The notes: generated by a model not told the origin, from the sequence alone. A stretch of DNA of 64,000 bases from RPQJ01 sp963754125 (GCA_963754125.1 CAVWEX010000001.1:496001-560000); one strand, 5' to 3'; shown: positions 37,777 through 47,930, counted from the first letter of the stretch. Numbers and translations: made by a program.

Positions 37777-38469
37777 TCAAACGATCCTGGCCACGGGGAA
37801 CCTCATCCGGAACGACTCGACCTTCAGGACGGCGAGCACGGCGGCATCCGCGAGGTCGGGAAACAGCGTCGCATCGAAACGCCACGCAATCAGCCGGCCC
37901 GGCCGCACCCGGCCGCGAGCCTCCGGGGCGTAATAGTACGTCCGGCCGCGAAAACGCTGCGCGAGCGTGCGCAGCCCCACCGGCAGCAGGGCTGCGTGTA
38001 CCGGCAACGGCGGCGCAAGGCGCGAGCAGGCAAAGCGCAGCTCGCAGACCTCGCGCCCGTCGCTCGTCACCCGCACGTACTCCTCGCGTCCGTTGCCGAC
38101 GGCGCGCTCCACCTCGAAGTCCGCGCGGTCCTTCGGAATGCCCCAGTTGTTGCGGCCGTTGACGACGCTGTCCCAGGTCGAGACGAGGATCCGCCCGATG
38201 CTGAGATGGCGCCGGCCGTCCTCGAAAGGAAAGGTGCCCGGGATGAACAGCAGCTCGCGATAGGGCCCGCAACCGGACTCCGCGTAGTCCACGAACATCA
38301 GGAAGGACGCGAGACCTCGACCGCGGCCGGCCAGTTCAACCGGCAGGAAGGCGTCACGCGCCGGCGAGTCCGGCGGCAACCTGAGCGCGACGATCCAGCC
38401 CGAGCCGCGGAGGTCCCAGGGCGCGGGCCTGAGCGGAACGTCGGGCAGGCTGGCGTCGGGCTGCAGCAT
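37777..38469 (-). CDS. Acetoacetate decarboxylase-superfamily protein
   Basis: The 230-residue protein is in an intact frame. FLMFVDYAESGCGPYRELLFI and ILVSTWDSVVNGRNNWGIPKDRADFEVE match the acetoacetate decarboxylase fold, in which a Lys in the WG-PK block (Lys113 here) forms the Schiff base. The preceding acidic residues that tune that Lys are not obvious, so it may bind rather than decarboxylate, as many family members do. It sits in a minus-strand group with a YhhN-like membrane protein and a small lipoprotein. No pathway link is evident. Confidence 0.8.
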   Translation of the reverse strand: MLQPDASLPDVPLRPAPWDLRGSGWIVALRLPPDSPARDAFLPVELAGRGRGLASFLMFVDYAESGCGPYRELLFIPGTFPFEDGRRHLSIGRILVSTWDSVVNGRNNWGIPKDRADFEVERAVGNGREEYVRVTSDGREVCELRFACSRLAPPLPVHAALLPVGLRTLAQRFRGRTYYYAPEARGRVRPGRLIAWRFDATLFPDLADAAVLAVLKVESFRMRFPVARIV

Positions 38470-38475
38470 GGGCCG

Positions 38476-39116
38476 TTACACGAGCGCGGGGGTCGAGGCG
38501 ATCAGGAGCTGCGCCGCGTAGTAGAGCGGCAGACCCCAGGCGCGGTTCACGAACTCATGGCGCACGAAGCGGTCGCGCGCCACGGAGACGTCGGACGCGG
38601 TGAACGCGAGCGCGCCTGCCGCGACCGCCCACGGCCCGCCGGCCGCCGTCACGCCGCAGGCCAGCGCGGACATGAGGCCGATCACGACCATGTAGGCGCG
38701 CACCGGCCCGGCCATGTCCTTCGGCAGCGACGGCGCGAGCCAGCGCAGCACGCCGCCGAGCACGAGGGCAAGCAGCACGGCCGCGGCGACGAGTCCGGCC
38801 AGGCTGATCGGTCGCGTCAGGAACGCCGCCGAATACGCGACGTGTCCGGCGAGGAACGCGAACACGCCGGCCCGGAATACCGCCGGGCGCTCGAGCGGGA
38901 TCAGCAGCAGGTCGCCGAGCAGGCACAGCACGAGGCCGAGCAGCACGAGCTGCCCGTAGGTCGTCTCGAGCGCACCCAGGCGAGGCCGGCCCAGATGAAC
39001 GCGAGCGAGGCGACCGGCTTGGTGAGCCACAGGCCCGCGCGCGAACCGCGGCGCTCGGCCCAGAGCAGGCCCGCGACGGCGGCCGCGCAGAGCAGGTACG
39101 GGCTCGAGTTGCTCAC
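38476..39116 (-). CDS. YhhN/TMEM86-family membrane protein; one frame break
   Basis: GTG 39116 opens YLLCAAAVAGLLWAERRGSRAG and WLTKPVASLAFIWAGLAW; after a break near 38980 homology continues YGQLVLLGLVLCLLGDLLLI, then HVAYSAAFLTRPISLAGLV and FTASDVSVARDRFV. The repeated helices with GDxLL and SDxxxARxRF are diagnostic of the YhhN family, whose animal member TMEM86 is a lysoplasmalogenase. The bacterial function is not settled; a vinyl-ether lysolipid hydrolase is one possibility. It ends 7 bases before the decarboxylase-like gene starts, so the two are probably cotranscribed. Confidence 0.85.
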
Positions 39117-39273
39117 GCGTCGTCCCTCGTCGCCCGGTGCAGGCTGGGTCGTGGAAGGATGCCGCAGGATGCGCGGCTGCGCCATGCGGCCCGTGAGGAC
39201 GGCGCTGCTCCCGCCGCGGCCCACCGCGGCGTTGCGTACCCGCCCCGAGCGAAATCCACTACAGTCCCGGCCA

Positions 39274-41470
39274 ATGAGCGACGCCTCCAGCCGTTTCACT
39301 CGACTCTGGGAAGCTGTCAGGCGGCGCAAGGTGTTCCGTGCCGGCGTGATCTACACCATCGCGGCGTGGACCGTCGTGCAGGTGGCCTCGATCGCCTTGC
39401 CGGCGTTCAGCGCGCCCGCCTGGGTGATGCGCGCAGTGCTGGTCGCGTCCTTCGCCGGCTTCCCGATCGCGATGGTGCTCGCCTGGGTCTTCGACTTCAC
39501 GGCGCACGGCATCGAGGTGACGACGAGCGACGGCGCGTCCCGCGGCGCGCGGCGACCGCCGAACTGGTGGGTCCGGCCGCTGGCGGCCGCGCCGCTGCTC
39601 GCCCTGATCGTCGGCGGCACGGCCTGGCTGTGGACCTCGCGGTTCGCCCGCAGCGGCGAAGCCGAGTTCACCCGCCAGGCCCGGCCGGACGACCTGCCGA
39701 TCGTCGCCGTACTGCCGCTCGAGAATCTCACGGGCCGCAAGGACCTCGACTGGGCCGGCGCGGGCATCGCGAACCTGGTACGCGACGAGCTGGCGCAGTC
39801 GCGGTTCCTCGCGGTGGTGTCGACCGCGCGCACGCTGCGCATGACGGGGGAATCGAAGGACCTCGACAGGCTGTTCACGGCGGCCGCGGAATCCGGCATC
39901 ACCCACGTGCTCACCGGCGAGATCCTGCGCACGCCAAGGGGCTCACCATCACCTCGCGGCTCACCGACCTGCGGCGCAACGTCGAGTCGGGCGCCAACCG
40001 GCAGGAGGCGCTCGCGGAGGACGAGATGCTCGACGTGGCGCCGTCGGTCGCGTCGCTCATCAAGCAGAGCCTCGGCGTGCCGGGCACCGAGAAGGTGGAC
40101 GTGTTCGCCGCGGACTTCGCGACGCGCAACGTCGCCGCCTACGAGGCCTACGTGGTCGGTCTGCAGCATTTCCTGCAGTTCGACTACGCCTCGGCGCAGC
40201 AGTTGTTCCGCACGGCGGTGGACAAGGCGCCGGACTTCGCGATGGCGCACTACCGGCTGGCGCACGCCATGGTCGCGCTCGGCGACACCGCCGGCGCGAT
40301 GGAGCAGATCGAGGCGGCGCAAGCGGACGCGGGCCGCCTCTCGGCGCGCGAGCGCCGGTACATCGCCGCCGGCGCGAGCTATTTCGCCCGCGACTACGCG
40401 ACCGCCGAGCGGCAGTACCGCGACATCGTGGAGGATATCCCGTACGAGACCGAGGCCCGTGTGCTGCTGCTTTACGTGCTGCACGACCAGGGCCGCTACG
40501 ACGAAGCGCTCGAGCAGGCCGAGGTGCTCGCGTCGCAGGACCCGGGCGACGAGGTCGCGTGGAGCACGGTGGCGGACGTCAACATCAAGCTCGGGCGCTA
40601 CGACGAGGCCGAGCAAGCGCTGCAGAAGTTCCTGCAACGTCGCCCGACAACCCGAACGCGCATTACCGCGTCGGCGAACGGCACTTCCTGCAGGGCAGTT
40701 CGCGGAAGCCGCACTGGCCTACCGGCGCGTGCTACGAGCTCGACCCGTCACTCGCCGATGCCGCGCTGCGCCTCCCGCGCAGCGAACTGCTCGAGGGCCG
40801 CTCTGGCACGGGCTCGCGCAGCTGCTGACCGCTACGGTCGCGCCGGCCTTCAGTGCCTCGCAGCGGTCATCTGCGCCGCGCTCGACGCCTCGCACCTGCT
40901 GCGCGCCGAGGGTCGCTGTGCCGAGGCCGAGCAGCTGCTCGGAGCGCTTGCCGCGGAGATCGTCGCGGAACGGGTCTCGCAGGCCTACGTGCTCTCCGTA
41001 CGCGCGCTGTGCCGGCTCGACGCGGGCGACGTCGCCGAGGCGGGACGGCTCGCGGACGACGCGCTCGACGAGGCGCCGGGCGCTGACGCGCTACCTGTTC
41101 GTGCGCGGGCTCGCCGCGATCGAGGCGGACAGCGGCAGCGTCGCGGCCACGATCGCGCCACCGTGCACTCAAGCCGCCGCAGGCGCGGGCGACGGCACCG
41201 AGGCGCGGACGCGACTACCTCGACGGGCTGCGACGCTCGAGGGCGGAGTGCGGCCGGAGCGCTGCGCCGCTGCAGGCTGCGACCGACGGCGCGGCGAGCA
41301 ATACGCGCTCACGGCGTGCGCCGCCCGCGCGCTCGAGGCGACCGGCGATCGTCGCGGCGCGCGTACGCTCCTGCGCAGACTGCTCGAGCCGACCCGCCCG
41401 CCGAGCTGATGCGGTCGCTCGAGCCGGCCGTCGCGAGGCCGAGCGGCTGCTCGCGTCCCTCGGCGGGTGA
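39274..41470 (+). CDS. Membrane protein with TolB-like domain and TPR repeats; many frame breaks
   Basis: From ATG 39274 the protein has a short cytoplasmic start (FTRLWEAVRRRKVFRAGVIY) and two or three membrane helices to about residue 80, then another helix (PLAAAPLLALIVGGTAWLW). PIVAVLPLENLTGRKDLDW begins a TolB/FlgO-like domain (about 150-260), then TPR units (FAMAHYRLAHAMVALGDTAGA, YEAYVVGLQHFLQFDYASAQ, ARVLLLYVLHDQGRYDEALEQ). Breaks start near 39930 and recur near 40650, 40700 and at several points to 41440; the final frame ends EAERLLASLGG at 41470. Proteins of this type often carry an N-terminal cyclase or DNA-binding domain; here the N-terminus is only the membrane part. Function is unknown. 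Confidence 0.75.
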
Positions 41471-41496
41471 GCGGCCGCGGCGGTGCCGCGGCCGCT
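41470..41496. terminator. Perfect 12-bp hairpin, bidirectional terminator candidate
   Basis: AGCGGCCGCGGC (41470-41481) pairs perfectly with GCCGCGGCCGCT (41485-41496) around a GGT loop. The stem starts on the last base of the stop codon of the TPR gene and lies between two convergent genes. No T tract follows on either side, so Rho-independent release is uncertain, but position and strength fit a shared terminator. Confidence 0.6.
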
Positions 41497-41543
41497 CTGT
41501 CAAGTCAGTTGCCGACGTCTCGCTGCCCGCGACCGCTACGTGC

Positions 41544-42825
41544 TCACTTCGGCGGCGGCTTGATCGCCCCCGGCCCCGGCGGGCAGGCGATGTCGGTGCG
41601 CACCGCGCCGTTGCCGTCGAAGTCGAACGGGATCATGTCGGCGAACGGCTCGCCGCCGCGCTGGAAACCGGAGACCTGGCGCAGCCGGATCGTCTCCTCG
41701 TGGAGATCACCTCGTAGCCGGCAAGCCGCGCGTCATCGGCCGTCACGCGACCGTCGCCGTCGAGATCGGCGAGTTCGCTCGGCGCGAGGCCGTTGACCAG
41801 GAACGCCGTACCACGTAGGTGAGCGACTCCATGACCTCATCGACGCGGTCAGGTACTCCGGGAGCGGACGCGCGACACCGGCGGGCCACCGGCGAGGCAT
41901 GCGCCGGGTGTCCGCGAGCTCGCCACGACGCAGTTCGGCTCGCTCGTGACCCCGCCGCCGGCTGCGCAGAGATCGAGCTTCACCAGGGGCGCCACGAGGC
42001 CGTAGGGCACCGTATGCCGGCGTGCACGACGGTGAGGCCGTTGGCCGCCGTGAGCTCGTAGTTCACCCAGTTCATGAACCCCGCGAGGTTGCGCTGGCGA
42101 AGCGGGCCCGCTGGCCGGTTGAACTCCTGATCGAGGACGATGCCCGCGCCGTGGCGCGCCAGAACCACGAGGTTGATGAAGTCGTCGTCCGCACCGAAGC
42201 CGTACCCGTCCTTCACTGCGTCGCCGGTGCGGGGTCCGAACTCCTCGAGCGACGGCGGCGTGCCAGACGCGATGTCGTTGTCGGTCTGCGACAGGAACTT
42301 CGGTCGGCCGCTCAGTGCCGGATCAGAGAGGCGCTCCCAGGCCTTGAGGTTGCCGAGCCGCACGGGATCGCCGTTCGGGGCGAGCGGATCCGACATCCCG
42401 GCGTTGTCGAAGTCCATCGAGAACTCGAGATAGGTCTCGTCGGGCACCACGTCCGTGGCGCCCTGCAGGCACTCCGGCAGCACGACGTCGAAGTCGCCGG
42501 GCTCCCAGTACACCTGAGGCAGCGCGGGGTTCTCGGACACGGCATCCAGCCGTCTGGCGATGGCCGGGGTACGGCTCGCGGCCTGTCGCGCCACGATGCC
42601 GGTCGATCGCGGCTGTCATCGCGCCGGACGGTCGCCTCGAACTCGAGCGGCCAGCCGCTGCCGTACGTGATCCCGAGCGGCAGCTGGGAGCGCACGGCGG
42701 CGAATCGATGTCGAGCTTGACGAGGATGGCGGCTTGGGCGGCTGGGCGGCACCTGGCGAAGGCGCTGAGCGAAGCGACGGTGGAAGCGGCCACAGGGCCA
42801 CGAGACTCTGGACGTGCGGACGCAT
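41544..42825 (-). CDS. Secreted protein with dockerin/EF-hand-like calcium repeats; several frame breaks
   Basis: ATG 42825 has AGGAGGT upstream and a hydrophobic N-terminus (VQSLVALWPLPPSLRSA), so export is likely. The middle, intact from about 42594 to 42010, reads VYWEPGDFDVVLPECLQGATD, LEFSMDFDNAGMSDPLAPNGD and DDFINLVVLARHGAGIVLDQE. After breaks it ends with LADLDGDGRVTADDARLAGYE, a DxDGDG calcium loop as in dockerin or EF-hand repeats, then IPFDFDGNGAVRTDIACPPG, a second loop. Length is one above a multiple of three after about five breaks (near 42765, 42690, 42595, 42015, 41815 and 41705 are candidates). No enzymatic domain is recognised. It may be an extracellular calcium-binding or adhesive protein. 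Confidence 0.6.
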
Positions 42826-42828
42826 GAT

Positions 42829-43074
42829 CTACCTCCTGTAGCTGCGCAACGGCGGTGTTGCCTCGGCGTTCTTCGTTTGCAGCACGCCCACGCCTGCGCG
42901 CGGGTCGGGTGCCGCGCACATACACTGCTCGCTGGCGCGATGAAGAACAAGCGGCCGGCCGGTCCGGCATGAGACATCATCAGAGGGCCAGACACGGCTC
43001 AGCGTTTGCGGCGTGCGCAGGTACAGCACGTAGGCGATCAGCACCACGATGAGCAGCAGCAGGAACTTGGTCAT
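42829..43074 (-). CDS. Small membrane protein, unknown
   Basis: The 81-residue frame starts MTKFLLLLIVVLIAYVLYLR, one N-terminal membrane helix, followed by a Cys-containing soluble part (DDVSCRTGRPLV, EQCMCAAPDP). Its TAG stop lies inside the ribosome site of the next gene, so the two are coupled. Small one-helix proteins with a Cys pair of this kind are common in gammaproteobacteria but uncharacterised. A frame break in the C-terminal half cannot be excluded, since the part after residue 55 has no clear pattern. Confidence 0.5.
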   Translation of the reverse strand: MTKFLLLLIVVLIAYVLYLRTPQTLSRVWPSDDVSCRTGRPLVLHRASEQCMCAAPDPRAGVGVLQTKNAEATPPLRSYRR

Positions 43075-43113
43075 GGGCGGGACTACCTCGTCGGTCGCGG
43101 GATCTTACCCGCC

Positions 43114-44194
43114 GTGAGCGCCGCGTCGCTGGTGTCTTTCAGGGCCGGCCCGGGCGCGCTCGCACACGTCCGCGAGCATGGCCTCGCACCCGCCGACATC
43201 GCCTGCATCCCGGCCGCGGCGGGCGGCCCGAAGGGGCTCGCGCTGCTGCCCCTCGATCGGCTGCTCCATCGCGAGTGGCTGCAACCCCACGCCGCGAGGT
43301 CGAACTCATCGGCGCCTCGATCGGCGCCTGGCGCATGGCGGCGCTGGCGCAGCCCGACGCGCTCGCGGCGATCGACCGCCTGCAGCACGCGTACGTGCGC
43401 GGCCAGGACTACCCGGCGAAGCCGTTCGCCGGACGAGGTCGCCCGGACCTGCCGGCGCATCGCCCGCGCCGTGCTCGGCGGCCGCCCGCTCGAGGTCCGG
43501 GACGGCGTGGCGCTCACGGTGATCACCTCGCGCGCCCGCGGCCCGCTGCACGGCAGGGAGTCGAAGCTCGCCTTCGCGCGGGCGACGCTGAGCAACGCGT
43601 TCGCGCGCGAGCGCCTCGCCCCCTATCTCGAGCGCGTGCTGTTCGTGGCCGGCCGCCCCGGCTTCCTGCGCGAGCCCTTCGACGCAGTTCGGCCTGGTCC
43701 GCGTCGCGATGGACTCGCGCAACACGGAGGACGCGCTGGTCGCCTCCGGCACCATCCCGCTCGTCTGCTCGCCGGTGCGCGACATCGCCGGGGCCCCGCC
43801 GGGCAACTACTGGGACGGCGCGCTGGTGGACTACCACCTGCTGCTGCCCTACCCGCAGCTCACGCGCGCGGGCGGGCGCCGCCGCCTCGTGTTCTACCCG
43901 CACTTCAACGACTACGTGACGCCCGGCTGGCTCGACAAGCACCTGCCCTGGCGCAAGGCGCCGCGCGGCCACCCCTGGCTCGAGGACATGCTGCTCGTGG
44001 CACCCTCGCCTGCCTTCCTCGCCGGCCTTCCGGACGGCAAGCTGCCCGAACGGCAGGACTTCTATCGCTACGGCCCGGACCACGCGGCGCGCATCCGCGC
44101 CTGGGAACGGGCCATCGGCGAGTGCGAGCGCTTCGCCGAGGCCGTGCTGCGCTGGCTGGAGCGGCCGGATCCGTCCCTGCTCCAGCCGATCTGA
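43114..44194 (+). CDS. Patatin-like phospholipase; three frame breaks
   Basis: GTG 43114 gives SLVSFRAGPGALAHVREHGLA and IPAAAGGPKGLALLPLDRLL (Gly-rich oxyanion region). After a break near 43298 the nucleophile motif VELIGASIGAWRMAALAQ follows, of GxSxG type (GASIG), then VARTCRRIARAVLGGRPLE, LVRVAMDSRNTEDALVASG and YWDGALVDYHLLL, the DGA that completes the Ser-Asp dyad. The breaks (near 43298, 43435 and 43685) shift between frames, and the length is one above a multiple of three. It should hydrolyse acyl esters of lipids in the cytoplasm or at the membrane. It is followed 17 bases later by a DOMON-like gene. Confidence 0.87.
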
Positions 44195-44211
44195 ACGGCT
44201 ATCATTTCCCG

Positions 44212-44787
44212 ATGTTGAGACCCGGGCCACGCTGCGTCGAACTGCTCCGTCACACCGGCTCGCCGTCGTCGGGCGTGGTGCGTCGCATCGACGTCGAGAT
44301 CTCGACCACCCGCGAGGGCGCGCTGCGCCTGCGCTACTTCGTGGACGGCGACGTGAGCCGCATCGTGGTGCCCTCGCCCGCCCCGGCGAGGCCGGCCGAC
44401 GGCCTGTGGCGCCACACCTGCTTCGAGGCGTTCATCGCCGGGCAGGCCTCGACGGCCTACTTCGAGTTCAACTTCTCGCCGTCCTCGCAGTGGGCGGTGT
44501 ACGGGTTCACGAGCTACCGCGAGGGCATGGCGCCGCTCGAGCACGTGCTGCCGCCGCAGGTGGCCACGAGCATCACCGACGACCGCATCGCGCTCGAGGC
44601 CGTCGTGCAGCGCGAGACCCTGCTCGGCCTGCCGGGCGCCGCGACCCTGCGGCTCGGGCTCGCGGCCGTGATCGAACGCGCCGATGGCGGCCTGTCGTAC
44701 TGGGCACTCGCCCACCCCTCGGAGCGACCCGACTTCCACGACCCCGCGGGCTTCGTGCTGACCATCGAGCGCGACCCGCCATGGTGA
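44212..44787 (+). CDS. DOMON-like domain protein
   Basis: The 191-residue protein has an intact frame from ATG 44212. GVVRRIDVEISTTREGALRLR and LWRHTCFEAFIAGQASTAYFEF with NFSPSSQWAVYGFTSYREGM match the DOMON-like/CBM9-type sandwich family seen in proteobacteria, where the WRHTCFEAF and FNFSPSxxWAxYxF blocks are typical. No signal peptide is present, so it should be cytoplasmic. Its function in bacteria is not known. It overlaps the start of the muramidase gene by 7 bases and probably shares its transcript with the patatin gene. Confidence 0.85.
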   Translation: MLRPGPRCVELLRHTGSPSSGVVRRIDVEISTTREGALRLRYFVDGDVSRIVVPSPAPARPADGLWRHTCFEAFIAGQASTAYFEFNFSPSSQWAVYGFTSYREGMAPLEHVLPPQVATSITDDRIALEAVVQRETLLGLPGAATLRLGLAAVIERADGGLSYWALAHPSERPDFHDPAGFVLTIERDPPW

Positions 44788-45998
44788 GCTTCGGCCTCGA
44801 CCGGCTGATCGCCGACCCGGCGCTGCGCCGGCCGCTCGCCGGCAGGCGCGTGGCGCTGCTCGCGCATCCGGCCTCGGTGACCGCGGATCTCACGCACTCG
44901 CTCGATGCGCTCGCGGCGCTCGGCGACCTGCGCTGACCGCCGCCTTCGGCCCGCAGCACGGCCTGCGCGGCGACAAGCAGGACAACATGGTCGAGTCGCC
45001 GGACTTCCACGACCCGCGTGCACGGCATTCCGGTCTTCAGCCTGTACGGCGAGGTGCGCCGGCCGACGGCGGCGATGCTCGACACGCTTCGACGTGCTGC
45101 TGGTCGACCTGCAGGACCTCGGCTGCCGCATCTACACCTTCATCACCACGCTGCGCTACGTGCTCGAGGCGGCGCGCCGCGCACGGCAAGTCGGTGTGGG
45201 TGCTCGACCGGCCGAACCCCGTCGGCCGCCCGGTCGAGGGCCTGCACGCTGCGCGCGGGCTGGGAGAGCTTCGTCGGCGCGGGCCCGCTGCCGATGCGCC
45301 ACGGCCTCACGCTCGGCGAGCTCGGCCGCTGGTTCGTCGCGACACCTGAGGCTCGACGTCGACTACCGCGTGATCGAGATGGAGGGCTGGCAGCCCGACG
45401 CGCGCGCCCGGCTACGGCTGGCCGCTGGGCGAGCGCACCTGGGTCAACCCCAGCCCGAATGCGCCGAACCTGTCGATGGCGCGCTGCTACGCCGGCACCG
45501 TGATGCTCGAGGGCACGACGCTCTCCGAGGGCCGCGGCACGACCCGCCCGCTCGAACTGTTCGGCGCGCCCGACCTCGACGTCGGCGCGCTCTGATCGCG
45601 AGATGCGCGCCTCGCGCCGCGACTGGCTGCGCGGCTGCCGCCTGCGCGCCGTGCTGGTTCGAGCCGACCTTCCACAAGCACGCCGGGCAGCTGTGCGCCG
45701 GGCGTGCAGATCCACGTCGAGGACGCCGGCTACGACCACGAGGCGTTCCGGCCCTGGCGCGTGCAGGCGCTCGCCTTCAAGGCGCTGCGCCGGCTGCAGC
45801 CGGACTACGCGCTGTGGCGCGACTTCGCCTACGAGTACGAGCACGACCGGCTCGCGATCGACCTCATCAACGGCAGCGACCTGCTGCGCCGATGGGTGGA
45901 CGATCGCGACCGCGACGCCGGCCGACCTCGACGCACTCGCGACGCCCGACGAGCGCGCGTGGCGCGAGGAGTGCGAGGAGGTCCTGCTTTATCGTTGA
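44781..45998 (+). CDS. NamZ-type exo-beta-N-acetylmuramidase (DUF1343); about ten frame breaks
   Basis: From ATG 44781, VSFGLDRLIADPALRRPLAGRR and VALLAHPASVTADLTHSLDAL open the family. Then, frame by frame: TAAFGPQHGLRGDKQDNMVES, VHGIPVFSLYGEVRRPTAAML, FDVLLVDLQDLGCRIYTFITT, HGKSVWVLDRPNPVGRPVEGL, GWPLGERTWVNPSPNAPNLSM, GTVMLEGTTLSEGRGTTRPLE, and the C-terminal VQALAFKALRRLQPDYALWRD. All family blocks are present in order, so the gene is complete in content. The enzyme releases terminal MurNAc from peptidoglycan fragments for recycling. Ten or so indels in 1.2 kb is the highest density in the window. They look like sequence errors because codon content between them is undamaged. Confidence 0.85.
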
Positions 45999-46036
45999 AG
46001 CGTGAAAAGGCGGGCCAGCAATCAGCGGAGGTGGTC

Positions 46037-47089
46037 ATGAGGCGGGACGCAGCGATCCGGCGCATTGTGGCGCTCCACACGCCAGGACTGCGGGCCGAGA
46101 TCCGTGAGAAGCGTGCGCTGTTGTACGGCACCGACCCGGGTGCCGCGTCCGGAATCGCGAGCCACGTTCGCGCCGCGTCCGCCATTCGTCGTCAGGGGAC
46201 ACGGCTCATCGTCATGCAGGATGATGTGAATGCACTGGCTGTGATGGATGCCTCCGGTTGCGTCGTGCCTCTTCTGCTGCCGCCGGGAACCGACGGCCGT
46301 CGATGGTTCGATGACACGATCGGCAACAAGCACCTGAAGATGGACCTCGAGGCCGCCGTGGTGCTGCCCGACGCGCGAGTCCTGGCCTTTGGGTCGGGGT
46401 CTACTCGGGCGCGCGAGAGGATCGTCGTTGTCGAATCCGAGACCGGCGTGCAGGTGCGGCGCGCGCCGGGCTTTTACTCGCGTCTACGCAAGCACTGCGA
46501 AACCGTGGGCACCGAACTCAACATTGAGGGCGCGGTCTTACAGGGTCATCGGTTGCGCCTGTTCCAGCGAGGCAACGGTGCGCGTGTCACGGGCGGCCGG
46601 TCAGGCAGCCTGGTGTTCGACGTCGACCTTGCCCGGTTCCTGCGATGGCTGGCGAGTCGTGGGCCCGTTCCAGCGTGATCGATGTGCTGGAGGTTGATCT
46701 AGCACGATCGACGGGGTGCCGTTCGGCTTCACCGACGCAGCCGTGGCACTTGACGGCCGCATCGCCTTTGTCGCCTGCGCGGAAGAATCCGTGAACGTTC
46801 GGCGTGACGGACCCGTGCTTGGCTGTCGCTTTGGCTGGCTCGACGACACGGGTGCGCAAGTTACGGATGTCATCGAGCCGGATGGACGCTCGACTCCGCT
46901 CAAGCTCGAAGGAATCGAACCGCGACCGGGATGGCCGCGGTGTTCGATGTCGTGGCAGACATGGATCGACCGGACCATCCGGCGTTGCTGGCGGGACTGT
47001 GGATTACCGATGGGCCCGAATCGAGCCCTGCGGGTCGGGCAGATCCTCGTGATCCAGGTCAGGCGATTTGGCCGCCCTGGGTTTGGTGA
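46037..47089 (+). CDS. DUF6929-family protein; about three frame breaks
   Basis: ATG 46037 follows GGAGG by 5 bases. The intact first part reads LIVMQDDVNALAVMDASGCVV, LLLPPGTDGRRWFDDTIGNKH and VLAFGSGSTRARERIVVVESE, as in a recently named family of about 300-350 residues found in Actino- and Proteobacteria. After breaks near 46672 and 46700 it resumes GVPFGFTDAAVALDGRIAFVA and CRFGWLDDTGAQVTDVIEPDG, and after one near 46930 VFDVVADMDRPDHPALLAGLW to a TGA at 47089. The repeated beta-strand pattern suggests a propeller. Base usage here is a little less GC-biased than in the neighbours. Function is unknown. Confidence 0.65.
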
Positions 47090-47146
47090 CTCGGTCCGGG
47101 ACGCCTATGATGCGGGCCGGTTCGCCGTCGGATTCTCCGGAGGCGC

Positions 47147-47930
47147 ATGGAAAGCCTGCTGCAAGTCATCCTGCTCGGCATCATCGAAGGGGTAACGGAG
47201 TTCCTGCCGATTTCGAGCACAGGACACCTGCTGATCGCGCAGCACTGGCTCGGTCGGCGTTCGGATCTTTTCAACGTCGCCATCCAGGCGGGTGCGATCC
47301 TCGCAGTCGTGGTCATCCGGCAACGCCTCTGGGACCTCGCAGTGCATTTTTCGAGACCAGAGAATGGTCGCTACGTCTACCGACTGACTGCCGCAGTCGC
47401 GATCACCGTGGTCGGCGGCTTCGTCGCGAAGCAGATGGGCCTCGAGCTCCGGGATACGGTCGCACCCGTCGCTTGGGCGCTGATCCTCGGCGGGTTCGCG
47501 CGATCTGTGAGAGGGGGGGTCGGGGGGGGGCCGGACCGGGCCGGGGGGGCGACGGGGGAGGGCGGCTTTTGGGGTCGGCAGGGGCCGGACCCGGGGGGGG
47601 GGGTCCCGGGGACCCCCCGGTTCGGCGGGGCCCATTTTGGGGGGGAGGTTGGTGGGCAGACGGTGGCGGCCGGGGGCGGGGGGGTCCCGGTCCTGGGTCG
47701 CCTCCCCGCCGAGGTTCGCCGCCACCGCCTACGAGGCCTTCGATCTCCACCAGTCGGGGCGGGTCGCCGACGAGAACTGGACCGAGCTCGGCATCGGCTT
47801 CGTCGTGTCGGCGATCGTCGCGTTCATCGCGGTCAAGTGGCTGCTGCGATACGTGCAGACGCATAGCTTCACGCCCTTCGGCTGGTACCGTATCGCGCTC
47901 GGGCTGCTCCTGGTCGTAGCTATCGACTGA
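47147..47930 (+). CDS. uppP: Undecaprenyl-diphosphatase UppP (BacA); middle corrupted
   Basis: ATG 47147 starts LLQVILLGIIEGVTEFLPISS followed by TGHLLIAQHWLG, the conserved acidic active-site motif of UppP. The C-terminal part FAATAYEAFDLHQSGRVADEN and the helix FVVSAIVAFIAVKWLLRYVQ are also typical. Between them, from about 47505 to 47715, the sequence turns extremely G-rich. Traces of the expected second motif survive there (VPGT then GGQT), where a good UppP has PGTSRSGAT. Total length is 784 bases, one above a multiple of three, near the family's 265-270 residues. The enzyme recycles the C55 carrier lipid for peptidoglycan and O-antigen. I take the defect as an artefact. Confidence 0.88.
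47505..47715. other. G-rich corrupted stretch inside uppP
   Basis: About 210 bases contain runs of 7 to 10 G and very little A or T, unlike the rest of the window. The surrounding frames belong to one conserved gene, and residual words match the expected protein, so this reads as base miscalls to G rather than an insertion. Any motif, hairpin or quadruplex call here should be distrusted. Confidence 0.75.

Noticed and set aside
47505..47715. Insertion element, G-quadruplex island or novel repeat in uppP
   Set aside because: Expected UppP residues are still visible within it and no duplication or inverted repeat borders it.
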